Below, piece after piece: positions 1 through 8,399 of a stretch of DNA of 64,000 nucleotides (positions within the stretch are counted from its first letter, which is position 1; each line of letters starts with the position of its first letter). A program made the translations under genes and the position numbers. The notes beneath the pieces are model-generated. The model did no database searches. It was not told where the DNA came from and saw only the letters and a list, made by a program, of their open reading frames with translations. Source of the stretch: Pyrinomonadaceae bacterium (GTDB lineage: Bacteria; Acidobacteriota; Blastocatellia; Pyrinomonadales; Pyrinomonadaceae); NCBI GenBank assembly GCA_036277115.1, contig DASUNM010000027.1:372001-436000 (forward strand). The letters run 5' to 3'.

Positions 1-2
1 CT

Positions 3-707
3 GAAAACCTCGACAAGGGCACCTACACGCCTGAAGAGTATGAAGGCTGTCTGGTTGAGCTGCGGCGAGTGAACCGTTGGTTGGGTGATGCGAAGACCCT
101 GCAGGATTTGTTTCTGACGGAGATTGCAGCACGAAACCTGCAATCGTTCTCGGTTTTGGATGTGGGCGCAGGCTCAGGCGAGTTATTGCGCGTGGCAGCA
201 AACTGGGCACGCGAAACGAATCGCACAGCGCATTTCGTCGGACTCGAATTGAACGAGCGTTCCGCGAGATCGATTCTCGAAGAGTCGCAGGAGTTTCCCG
301 AGATTCATTCCGTTCGCGGGGATGGCTTGCGGCTCCCTTTCGCCGACGGCGCTTTTGATTACACGATTCAGTCGCTGACGCTGCACCACTTTGACGATGA
401 GAGCGGCGTCAAACTCTTACGGGAAATGGGACGTGTGGCTACGCGGGGAGTGTTTGTGATCGATCTTCATCGATCTCGGATGGCGTACTTCTTTTACACA
501 ACTCTGGGTAAACTGTTTCTGCACAACCGTTTGATACGGGAAGACGGCGCGCTGTCGATTCTGAAAGGTTGGAAGGCTGATGAGTTGGAAGCGCTCGGAC
601 GAAAAGCCGGAATGCAGAACGTGAAAGTTCAAGAGCATTTTCCGGCGAGGTTGGTTTTGAGGGGCGTGGCTCAATCTCCCTCTCCCTTTGGGAGAGGACC
701 GGGGTGA
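3..707 (+). CDS. SAM-dependent class I methyltransferase (5' end outside window)
   Basis: The frame is open to the window edge, so the gene starts upstream; a GTG at 69 is only an internal alternative. Residues after it hold motif I (VLDVGAGSGE), an acidic strand-2 end (GLELNE) and the post-motif GDGLRLPFADGAFD, typical of Methyltransf_11/25 enzymes. The N-terminal stretch ending in LRRVNRWLG resembles methyltransferases that sit beside type III polyketide synthases with an FAD oxidoreductase; the next gene fits that pairing, but no synthase is in view. The C-terminal peptide SPSPFGRGPG is encoded by a copy of palindromic repeat R1, so the natural stop was probably displaced by the repeat. 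The substrate is unknown. Confidence 0.85.
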   Translation, partial: ENLDKGTYTPEEYEGCLVELRRVNRWLGDAKTLQDLFLTEIAARNLQSFSVLDVGAGSGELLRVAANWARETNRTAHFVGLELNERSARSILEESQEFPEIHSVRGDGLRLPFADGAFDYTIQSLTLHHFDDESGVKLLREMGRVATRGVFVIDLHRSRMAYFFYTTLGKLFLHNRLIREDGALSILKGWKADELEALGRKAGMQNVKVQEHFPARLVLRGVAQSPSPFGRGPG

Positions 708-713
708 GGGTGC
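676..713 (-). repeat. R1 palindromic repeat forming the methyltransferase 3' end
   Basis: This is an inverted copy of the CCTCACCC...CTCTCCC-nnn-GGGAGAGG family. The CTCTCCC/GGGAGAGG arms pair around a TTT loop. It lies inside the last codons of the upstream gene and provides its stop codon. Confidence 0.8.
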
Positions 714-748
714 ACCGGATAGCGAGCACGCCGGTATTAGACTCCGCC

Positions 749-773
749 TTTCGTGAGGCTAAGCCTCACGAAA
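749..773. repeat. Perfect 12-bp inverted repeat
   Basis: TTTCGTGAGGCT (749-760) and AGCCTCACGAAA (762-773) are exact complements separated by one base. No T-run follows, so a terminator is not supported. It lies between two R1 copies and may be part of the same composite element. Confidence 0.75.
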
Positions 774-806
774 AGAAGAGAGAGACTGTTCCGTTCGCCC
801 GTAACT

Positions 807-839
807 CCTCACCCTAACCCTCTCCCAAAGGGAGAGGGA
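807..839 (+). repeat. R1 palindromic repeat ending in a ribosome-binding site
   Basis: CCTCACCCTAACCCTCTCCC is followed by a complementary GGGAGAGGG arm. The purine-rich right arm (831-838) lies about 8 nt before the ATG at 846 and is the only visible Shine-Dalgarno-like sequence for the next gene. Confidence 0.75.
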
Positions 840-845
840 ATATGT

Positions 846-2054
846 ATGAGCATGAATTCAGATTACGACGTAATCATCGCCGGCGGCGGCCCCGCGGGCT
901 CGAGCGCCGCGATTCATCTCGCGCTGCGAGGCGCGCGCGTGTTGCTCGCCGAACAGAAGAAATTTCCCCGACCGAAATTGTGCGGCGAGTTCATCTCGCC
1001 GGAATGCTTTACGCAGTTCGAACGGCTCGGCGTCTCGGATCAGATGCTCGCGAGCAGTCCCTCACCCTTAACCGAAACAGTTTTTTATTCACAGGCCGGC
1101 GCCCGCGTTTCAGTTCCCAGCACCTGGTTCAGCAAGGGTGGAGTCGCCCTGGGGCTGAGTCGCGCGGAGATGGACGAGCGGCTGTTGCGACGCGCTGCCG
1201 AAGTTGGTGTCGATGTGCGGGAAGAAACTTCCGTTACAAGTTTGAACTTCGAAAGCGGGCGAGTCACGGGCGTAAATCTCAAAGCCCACAATTCTGAAGA
1301 GTTAGTGCGTGCCCCCATTACGATTGACGCAACTGGCCGCGCGCGAGTGTTGGCGCGCATGGCGGAAAAGAACGGCTCCGGGCGCTCTCAACAACGCGAG
1401 CTGGTTGCTTTCAAAGCGCATCTTCAAAACACGGGCGTCGCGCCCGGCGCATGCGAAATCTACTTTTATCGCGGGGGTTACGGCGGACTCAGCTCCATCG
1501 AAAACGGTTTGAGCAATCTGTGTTTTATCGTCAATGCGCGCGACGTCCGCCGGTGCCAATCGAATGCCGATCGCGTCGTGCGTTCCGTCGTCTGTCGCAA
1601 TCAACGTGCTTCCCTTACCCTGCGCGAAGCCGTGGCCCACTCTGCTTGGCTGGCTGTTTCACTCGAAGGTTTTGGTCGCCATTCGCCGGCGCCGGTCGAT
1701 GGGCTACTCACCATCGGCGATGCAGCTTCATTCATCGATCCGTTTACCGGCAGCGGGATGTTGATGGCACTCGAAAGTGGCGAACTCGTCGCAAACATCA
1801 TCATGCCGCGTCTGCCGCAACTCCATGAACTTCAGCGTCGCTCCCTGTCTGACCAGTATTGCGCGGCCTATGGGCGACAGTTCAACTCACGCCTGCGCCT
1901 GTGCTCGTTGATTCGCCGGGCGGCCTTTGCGCCGGGGGTCGCCGATTTCGCGATCCGTCTTTTCGGCGCCAGTGACAGCTTGCGAAAGCGAGTCGCCCGC
2001 GCCACCCGCTCGCAGCCGAAACGAAACTTCTCGTCGGCCCGGGAGTTTAAATAA
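846..2054 (+). CDS. FAD-dependent oxidoreductase, geranylgeranyl-reductase/halogenase-like family
   Basis: The N-terminus has the dinucleotide-binding motif VIIAGGGPAGSSAA, followed by the PKLCGEFISPEC segment typical of the geranylgeranyl reductase-like group, and a second FAD motif near IGDAASFIDPFTGSGM in the C-terminal half. The frame extends to 753, but the extra peptide is translated repeat R1, so the start at 846 (ATG AGC ATG AAT) is preferred; ATG 852 is possible. It probably acts as a flavin monooxygenase/reductase on a lipid or polyketide product together with the preceding methyltransferase. The exact substrate cannot be told. Confidence 0.85.
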   Translation: MSMNSDYDVIIAGGGPAGSSAAIHLALRGARVLLAEQKKFPRPKLCGEFISPECFTQFERLGVSDQMLASSPSPLTETVFYSQAGARVSVPSTWFSKGGVALGLSRAEMDERLLRRAAEVGVDVREETSVTSLNFESGRVTGVNLKAHNSEELVRAPITIDATGRARVLARMAEKNGSGRSQQRELVAFKAHLQNTGVAPGACEIYFYRGGYGGLSSIENGLSNLCFIVNARDVRRCQSNADRVVRSVVCRNQRASLTLREAVAHSAWLAVSLEGFGRHSPAPVDGLLTIGDAASFIDPFTGSGMLMALESGELVANIIMPRLPQLHELQRRSLSDQYCAAYGRQFNSRLRLCSLIRRAAFAPGVADFAIRLFGASDSLRKRVARATRSQPKRNFSSAREFK

Positions 2055-2353
2055 AGTGGCACGGGCGTCCCGCCCGTCAAATCACGCGCAAGATGCGCTT
2101 GCCACGTGGAATGCAGCAGGCCGATTCAGCACTAAAGCCTTGCCACAATCGCAGTTTTGCGGTACAAACAGCGCGCATGTACCTGCTGCAAGTGAGTTTG
2201 CCGATGGCGGCGCTTGCTGGTTTTAAAGTGTTCCAAAGCGCGGAACCATCGCCCCAGAAGCCGCGCGCTTGAAACCTATAGGTCTCTCAAAGTTTTCATA
2301 TTTGATTCAATCAGCTTCGACACGACTTCGTAAACGAAGAAGGAGAACCGCAA

Positions 2354-5300
2354 ATGTTTTCTTCCAGTAACTGGCGCCGGGCGTCGATCCGGATTCTGTT
2401 GGTTGGTCTTTCAATCATTTCCTGTGTGAGTTTCGCGATGGCGCAATCCCAGTCAAACGCGGCTGACTTGCAGGGTTATGTGCGTGACCCGAACAACGCG
2501 GTTGTGGTGGGCGCTACCATTACGGCGCGCAACCCAGCCACCAACTTTTCGCGCTCAACCACCAGCAACGACGAAGGCTACTACCAATTGGTGAGCCTCC
2601 CGCCGGGTGACTACGAAGTTTCTGTGGAAGCTCCGAACTACAAGAAATCGGTGGTGCCGGATTATAAACTCACGGTTGGCGCCCGGGCGGATTTGGATGT
2701 GACGCTTGAGCTCGGCCAGGTTACCGAGATCGTAAATGTCACGGCTGAGAACCAGCCGATCGTGGAAACCACTAAAACTACCGTCTCCAACACAATCGAG
2801 AGCGAGCGAATTGAGAACCTGCCAATCAACCAGCGCGACTACCTTGGTTTCTCAACTACGATTTCAACCGTGAACCGTGGCAACGATCGACCCATCGGTC
2901 CGGCGCCCTCTTCAGGGTTGAACATCGGTGGCCAGCGCGGCCGGTCAACATTGGTCCAGGTCGACGGCGCCGACAATACTGACAATTCGGTCAACGCGGC
3001 CCGGTCCACCGTCAGTCAGGAAGCCGTGCAGGAGTTCCAGGTGGCCACCAATTCGTACGCGGCTGAGTTTGGACGCGCCACTGGCGGCATCATCAATGTC
3101 GTCACAAAGGGCGGCACCAATGATTTTCGTGGCAACGTCTTCGGATTCATTCGTCACAAGTCGATCCAGGCGCGCAACGCTCTGGCGCCAATCATCGACA
3201 ACGACCCGGACAAGAAACCGCCCTTCACCCGCGCTCAATACGGCGCCACGTTGGGTGGTCCGATTGTGAAAAACCGGACCTTCTTTTTTACGGCTTTCGA
3301 ACAACGTCGCCGCCAGGAGTCAGGCTTCTTTACTTCTGATGTGGCCGGCCGGCTCGGCGGCTCAGCGACCATCCCGGTGATTCCCGGCGTCAACCCGGTC
3401 GCCCGCACCTTCACCAACATCACGCCCGCTCAGGCAACATTCATTAACAACCTCGTCGCCACGGGTGTGGGTGCGAATATCTGTCTGGCACGGACGTATG
3501 CCTTCTTTACTTCCGTGGCCGGCTCCGTTGGTCTGAATGGCGCAAGCGGTCTGACCAGTCCTAACGATGGAAGTGTTTGCCCGGCTTTCAGTCCGATTGC
3601 ACCGGGTGTGATTGGCGGCCGTTTTCTATTATCCGGAACACCGGTTCCGACGCTCGCCAATAATTTGGCGGCGCCCGGCTTCATCACTGTGAACGCTAAT
3701 GGAGATCCGGTCGGATTCAGACCATTGAACCAGTTGCGTCGCGTCTTCCCCATCGCAGAGGAGACGACTTTTTTCTCAATTCGTGGCGATCACAAGATTA
3801 ATTCAAGCAATCAATTGACGATGCGCTTTGGTTACAACCCAAGCGACATCACCGGTATTCAGGACGAGTCGCAGAACCAAACGCTTGGCCAGAACGATTT
3901 CTCGCGCACCGGCATTCAGACCTTGCGCGACACTTCGTTTAGCACGAATCTGGCATCGACTTTATCAAGCACGATGGTGAACGAGGCTCGTTTCCAATTC
4001 GCCCGGCGTAAAGCGACCTTTGATTCACAAACTCCGAGTGTGGCGCTTCAGATTTCGGGCTCGGCTTTTATCGGCTCTAATCCATTCTCGCCGGTTGACC
4101 GCGTCGAGGATCGCTTTCAGATTGCCGACAATCTCACCTGGATTCACGGCAACCATACGATGAAGTTTGGAGCTGACTTCAATTTCATCAACGTCGATGC
4201 CACTTTTGAATTGAACTTCCCCGGTCTCTTTAACTTCAGCACCTTCAACTTGCAGCCGGTGATTACCGGGTTGCCGGCCAGCGCGCCTCCGCTTGAGCCA
4301 GTGCAGTCGTATGGTCTCGGCTTCCCGAGCGTTTTCATTCAAGGTTTCGGCGATCCGCGCAGCTCAATTAAGAACCGTCCCATCGCATTCTTTGCTCAGG
4401 ATTCATGGAAGATCAGAAAGAACCTGACGCTTAATTACGGTGTGCGGTATGACGTCGAGCTGACGGATACCATCGCGCCGATTCCTTTCACCGATCCGCT
4501 TACGGGTATCAGCATTTCGGCCGCCGCGTTTCAGTCCCTCCAGGACGGGCTGAATGTGCAACAGGGATTCCCGCGGGATACCAATAACATTGCGCCACGG
4601 TTCGGTCTGGCCTGGGACGTTAAGGGCGACGGGAAGACGGTTGTGCGCGCGGCTTATGGACTTTTCTATGATCATCCGCTGTTGGCGGTCGCATTCAACT
4701 CAGACATCGCCGACGCGTCGCAACAGCAGCAATACACAAACGTGCTGCCGATAAGCCCGGCGCCGAATGCAACCTTGAACCTGCTGAATATTTTCCAGGG
4801 AACGGTTTGCACCGCGGCGACGACGAATCCTTTCTGTGGCGGGGCGACGACCCCAGGTGCGGCAGCTACGGCGCAGTACCTGCCCGGCCGTCTGACTTTT
4901 AATGATCAGACGTTTGTCGGGTTCGGCCCCGTATTTCCGTTCACGCTGAACGTCGCGAAAGACTTTCAGTATGCGTATGCCAACCAGGCCAACTTTTCCA
5001 TCGAACGGCAGTTGGGTACGAACCTTTCGTTGTCAGCGAGCTGGATCTTTGTCGGCGCCCATCACCTCCCGCACCCGCAGGACGTGAATGCACCGCGGGC
5101 AGATTTAATCGGCGAGAACTTCCGTCGCTTCTCCGCCAACAACCCGGTGCTTTGTCCAACCGGCTGTCCGACGGGACGAGCGCCGACGGGTTTGGCGGAA
5201 GCAGTCCTGTTCCCGATTCCAACCGCCAGCAACGCGCTGTACACAGTCCGCATCCCGGGCCTTGTGGCGGTGAATAATACTAATGGCCAGGTGATCGTCA

Positions 5301-6151
5301 GTCCGCTGGCGGCCAACTTCTTCCGGCCGAACGCGCCTAACTACTTCTTCCTGGCTGCCAACGGCGTCAGCAAGGCGGTGTTTGACAGTCAAATCGGTGG
5401 ATCGGTCCGCACACCGGGAGCGATCACTCCGTTCGGCGATGTTAGTGCGCAGTTGTCAGACGGCAATTCAAACTACAATGCGATGAACCTCGAGCTGAGG
5501 CGACGCTTCTCGCGCAACATGCAGTTCCTGGCGTCGTACACGTGGTCGCATTCAATCGACGACTCATCGGATTTACAGACGCTGCTGAAACCACTAAACA
5601 ATCGTAACTTCGCCCTCGACCGTTCCGACTCGTTGTTTGATCAACGCCACCGGTTTGTGTTCAGCGGCATGGTGACTTCGCCGACTTCATGGCGCAGTGC
5701 CGACAGCATGGTCCGGCGTTTCTTCGCTGACTTCACCGTTGCACCGATCCTCGAGATCTCCTCGGGACGGCCTTTCAACATCCTGACCGGTATCGATCAG
5801 AACCTTGATCTGCAGAGCTCGAACGAACGGCCCAGCGTGGCTGCCGATGGCACGCTTGTCCTGCCCACCTTCCTCACCGATGGAAGTCTGGGGCGCAACA
5901 TGGGCACCACTCATAGTTATGCTTCGCTCGACCTGCGGGTGATGAGATCCATACGGGTAGGCGAACGGGTCCGCGTTGATCTGATTGGCGAGGGTTTCAA
6001 CCTCTTCAACCGTTTCAACGAAGCGGCCGCGAATCCGTTCTTCGATGTCGTGAACGCTTTCGGGCAACGCAGCGGCAGCAAGTACTACAGCCGCCCGACC
6101 GCCGCCTACGATCCCCGGCAGTTTCAGTTTGGGATCAAGGTCAATTTCTGA
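2354..6151 (+). CDS. Oar-like TonB-dependent outer-membrane receptor
   Basis: The 1,265-residue protein has a signal peptide ending near AMAQ. Next comes a carboxypeptidase-regulatory-like beta-sandwich at about 35-120 (LQGYVRDPNNAVVVGATI, then YYQLVSLPPGDYEV), a plug domain (IENLPINQRDY, QVDGADNTDN, FGRATGGIINVVTKGG) and a long beta-barrel ending in an aromatic C-terminus (GIKVNF). This architecture is the Oar/CarboxypepD_reg TonB receptor family expanded in Acidobacteriota. It is expected in the outer membrane, importing or exporting large ligands with TonB/ExbBD encoded elsewhere. AGGAGAA at 2340-2346 precedes the ATG at 2354. A strong terminator follows, so it is probably monocistronic. 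The ligand is unknown. Confidence 0.92.
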   Translation: MFSSSNWRRASIRILLVGLSIISCVSFAMAQSQSNAADLQGYVRDPNNAVVVGATITARNPATNFSRSTTSNDEGYYQLVSLPPGDYEVSVEAPNYKKSVVPDYKLTVGARADLDVTLELGQVTEIVNVTAENQPIVETTKTTVSNTIESERIENLPINQRDYLGFSTTISTVNRGNDRPIGPAPSSGLNIGGQRGRSTLVQVDGADNTDNSVNAARSTVSQEAVQEFQVATNSYAAEFGRATGGIINVVTKGGTNDFRGNVFGFIRHKSIQARNALAPIIDNDPDKKPPFTRAQYGATLGGPIVKNRTFFFTAFEQRRRQESGFFTSDVAGRLGGSATIPVIPGVNPVARTFTNITPAQATFINNLVATGVGANICLARTYAFFTSVAGSVGLNGASGLTSPNDGSVCPAFSPIAPGVIGGRFLLSGTPVPTLANNLAAPGFITVNANGDPVGFRPLNQLRRVFPIAEETTFFSIRGDHKINSSNQLTMRFGYNPSDITGIQDESQNQTLGQNDFSRTGIQTLRDTSFSTNLASTLSSTMVNEARFQFARRKATFDSQTPSVALQISGSAFIGSNPFSPVDRVEDRFQIADNLTWIHGNHTMKFGADFNFINVDATFELNFPGLFNFSTFNLQPVITGLPASAPPLEPVQSYGLGFPSVFIQGFGDPRSSIKNRPIAFFAQDSWKIRKNLTLNYGVRYDVELTDTIAPIPFTDPLTGISISAAAFQSLQDGLNVQQGFPRDTNNIAPRFGLAWDVKGDGKTVVRAAYGLFYDHPLLAVAFNSDIADASQQQQYTNVLPISPAPNATLNLLNIFQGTVCTAATTNPFCGGATTPGAAATAQYLPGRLTFNDQTFVGFGPVFPFTLNVAKDFQYAYANQANFSIERQLGTNLSLSASWIFVGAHHLPHPQDVNAPRADLIGENFRRFSANNPVLCPTGCPTGRAPTGLAEAVLFPIPTASNALYTVRIPGLVAVNNTNGQVIVSPLAANFFRPNAPNYFFLAANGVSKAVFDSQIGGSVRTPGAITPFGDVSAQLSDGNSNYNAMNLELRRRFSRNMQFLASYTWSHSIDDSSDLQTLLKPLNNRNFALDRSDSLFDQRHRFVFSGMVTSPTSWRSADSMVRRFFADFTVAPILEISSGRPFNILTGIDQNLDLQSSNERPSVAADGTLVLPTFLTDGSLGRNMGTTHSYASLDLRVMRSIRVGERVRVDLIGEGFNLFNRFNEAAANPFFDVVNAFGQRSGSKYYSRPTAAYDPRQFQFGIKVNF

Positions 6152-6175
6152 TCTGAACGCAAACCAAGCAACAGG

Positions 6176-6206
6176 GGCCGGTGCTTAATTGCGCCGGCCT
6201 TTTTTT
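6176..6206 (+). terminator. Rho-independent terminator after the Oar-like gene
   Basis: GGCCGGTGC (6176-6184) pairs with GCGCCGGCC (6191-6199) around a TTAATT loop, with one G-T pair, and is followed directly by seven T. Confidence 0.92.
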
Positions 6207-6312
6207 GTGAGAGCTCTTCAATGTCAGAAGCGCAAATTTGTGGGAAAAACCGCTCAGACCACCATCGTAGAAACGCAAAAGAAAAGCTGTTATCAACCAG
6301 CCCAAAAGTTTA

Positions 6313-6341
6313 TTGACTTTTGCAATAATCCGCACTATCGT
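6313..6341 (+). promoter_or_regulatory. Candidate sigma-70-type promoter
   Basis: TTGACT (6313-6318), a 17-nt spacer and TATCGT (6336-6341) lie between the terminator and the next gene. The spacer region is locally AT-rich. The start codon is about 140 nt further on, which would give a long leader. It is a consensus match only. Confidence 0.4.
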
Positions 6342-6483
6342 CCGCGCCAAATGTAAGGCTGAATCCCGGGCTTACAAGCGCACCTCGCCGAATTCAGTCT
6401 TCATAGACCTTTCGTAATCGGAAGATATCCCAACTAATTCGGCAGGATTGTCTTTGCGTTCTGTCTAACGAAAGAGGTTCCGC

Positions 6484-7911
6484 ATGAACACCAATCACAT
6501 AACGCGCTCGTTGCTGGTAGCCGTCCTGAAGTGTGGGTTGACGGTGATTTCCATAACCGCCCTTGCCATAAATGCCGCGGCACAGACAAATACGTTTCCT
6601 GCCAGTGGTAATGCGGGAGTCGGAACAACAACGCCAGATCAATATGCCAACATCCACATTTCACAAGGACCGACCGCCGGACTGGATATTCAGTCATCCG
6701 ACACCGCTGGTTGGGCGAGACTGCGTTTCAGGACCAGCACTCGCACTTATGGCTGGTTTGCGGGCGATGCATCGCAGGGGGAGGCTCCAAACAAGATTGG
6801 TCTCTATGACTACACGGCCAACGCCTTCCGGATGATGATCGACAGCTCCGGCAACGTCGGGATTGGAACGACATCGCCCACCTCACGGCTGCACGTTGGC
6901 GGTGCCAGTGACAATCTCTTTGCGGTGGTCGGAACGGGTTCAGGGGCGAGCGACACGGTCGCCCACTTTTCCAGTGCGGTGGGGACTAACCTGATAGTTC
7001 GCAGTAACGGCTACATCGGCATCGGTAACGTCTCGCCTTCTTATAAGCTTGATGTCGCCGGGCAGATTCGCTCATCGAGTGGCGGCTTTGTTTTTCCCGA
7101 TGGCACGGTGCAGTCCACAGCGGCCACAGGTGGAGGCAGCGGCGGCCATTGGTCAAATGCCAGCGGCGGTATCAACTACTCTGCGGGCAACGTCGCCATT
7201 GGCACGTCAACTCCTGCGGCTCTTTTGGACGTCCGAAACAGCGATGGGTACTTTTACGCAGGATTCGGTTACGGCGCAAACAAGGACTCGTTCCTTCGAG
7301 CGGGAAACTTGACGACCGGAGTCATGCACATTGGCGACCTCAACACGTCGAAAACTCTACTTCAAGAAGGCGGTGGCAATGTCGGCATTGCTACGAACAA
7401 TCCTACGGAAAAATTGGAAGTCTACGGCAATCTCAAAGTTTCGGGCACCGGAAACATCACCGCGGCAGGTACGATCGAGGGCGGGAATATCAAAGCCAAA
7501 TACCAGGATATCGCTGAATGGGTGCCAACAGCAGAGCAACTTCCGCCGGGCACAGTAGTAGTGCTCGACACAACGAAACTCAACCAGGTCGTTTCCTCAA
7601 CCGCCGCCTACGACACGCGCGTCGCCGGAGTGATCTCTGAACAGCCGGGTATTACTTTGGGCGAAAGTGGCGAAGGCAAAGTTCTGGTTGCCACCACCGG
7701 GCGTGTGCGGGTGAAAGTTGACGCCTCGCGCGGGCCAATCCAGATCGGTGATCTCCTGGTCACGAGCGACATTCCGGGTGTCGCGATGAGATCAGATCCG
7801 GTCGAATTTGCCGGACGTAAGATGCACATGCCGGGAACGATCATCGGCAAAGCGCTCGCGCCTTTTCCCAAAGGCCGGGGCGAGATTCTGGTGCTGTTGA
7901 GTTTGCAATGA
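6484..7911 (+). CDS. Secreted GNVGIGT-repeat protein
   Basis: This 475-residue protein has a signal peptide (cleavage near NAAAQ) and then repeated blocks such as GNVGIGTTSPTSRLHVGG and YIGIGNVSPSYKLDVAG, in which a short GIGT..P..LdV unit alternates with variable beta-rich segments. The C-terminal 150 residues (from about IKAKYQDIAEWVP) form a separate conserved region with VAGVISEQPG and GDLLVTSDIPGVAM, ending in LLSLQ. Such proteins are common in Bacteroidota and Acidobacteriota and resemble phage tail-spike/endosialidase-chaperone-like architectures. The function is not known; a surface or extracellular structural role is inferred. Confidence 0.8.
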   Translation: MNTNHITRSLLVAVLKCGLTVISITALAINAAAQTNTFPASGNAGVGTTTPDQYANIHISQGPTAGLDIQSSDTAGWARLRFRTSTRTYGWFAGDASQGEAPNKIGLYDYTANAFRMMIDSSGNVGIGTTSPTSRLHVGGASDNLFAVVGTGSGASDTVAHFSSAVGTNLIVRSNGYIGIGNVSPSYKLDVAGQIRSSSGGFVFPDGTVQSTAATGGGSGGHWSNASGGINYSAGNVAIGTSTPAALLDVRNSDGYFYAGFGYGANKDSFLRAGNLTTGVMHIGDLNTSKTLLQEGGGNVGIATNNPTEKLEVYGNLKVSGTGNITAAGTIEGGNIKAKYQDIAEWVPTAEQLPPGTVVVLDTTKLNQVVSSTAAYDTRVAGVISEQPGITLGESGEGKVLVATTGRVRVKVDASRGPIQIGDLLVTSDIPGVAMRSDPVEFAGRKMHMPGTIIGKALAPFPKGRGEILVLLSLQ

Positions 7912-7964
7912 GGCCCCGGCGTCCGGCCGCTCAGAGAGCCGCAACAGCAACTTGAGAGTCAACC

Positions 7965-8366
7965 ATGCGTAAACAAAAAGCGATTTTTGCAGCAGTGTTC
8001 TCGCTGATTGCAGTCGTTTCGACGCTGGTTGTCACCATCTGGCTTAAACGCGGCACAAATTCGGCACCCCCGCCGCGAATCGAGGTGATTCAAATAACAA
8101 TTCGCCCGACGGGATTTGAACCCAGCGACCTGCAACACCCAAGCCAGCCTTTCCTTTTGTCCCTTGATAATCAGAGCGGGTTGGACAACCTGACCTTGGA
8201 AATGTACCGGGAGGCTGGACCCAGCCTCACCAGGATTTACGAGTCGAAGCTGTCATTAAGATCTCTTCGAAAACGAGAGATCCAGGATCTCGAGCCCGGC
8301 AGTTACGTTTTGAAAGAAGCAAATCACCCGCGCTGGGCATGCCGGATAACGATAACGCCGAAGTAG
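7965..8366 (+). CDS. Small exported or membrane-anchored protein, possibly cupredoxin-like fold
   Basis: This 133-residue protein has one hydrophobic N-terminal helix (about residues 7-27). The rest alternates beta-strand-like stretches: IEVIQITIRPTGFEP, PFLLSLDNQSGL, then DLEPGSYVLKEANHPRWAC. The pattern resembles cupredoxin-like domains of Acidobacteriota, but no convincing Cys/His/Met copper-binding set is present. It sits 53 bp after the GNVGIGT protein and 31 bp before the RHS gene, so the three may be co-transcribed. The function is unknown. Confidence 0.65.
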   Translation: MRKQKAIFAAVFSLIAVVSTLVVTIWLKRGTNSAPPPRIEVIQITIRPTGFEPSDLQHPSQPFLLSLDNQSGLDNLTLEMYREAGPSLTRIYESKLSLRSLRKREIQDLEPGSYVLKEANHPRWACRITITPK

Positions 8367-8383
8367 TTTTCCGTTCAGCTGAA

Positions 8384-8399
8384 ATTAGAGGCCTCTAAT
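8384..8399. promoter_or_regulatory. 16-bp perfect palindrome covering the RHS ribosome-binding site and start
   Basis: ATTAGAGGCCTCTAAT is self-complementary. It contains AGAGG (8387-8391), the likely Shine-Dalgarno, and reaches the AT of the ATG at 8398. It could be a protein-binding operator, or an RNA hairpin (6-bp stem, GGCC loop) masking translation initiation. Confidence 0.5.

Noticed and set aside
749-773. Strong hairpin considered as a terminator of the methyltransferase gene
   Set aside because: No T-run follows on either strand, and it lies between two R1 repeats.
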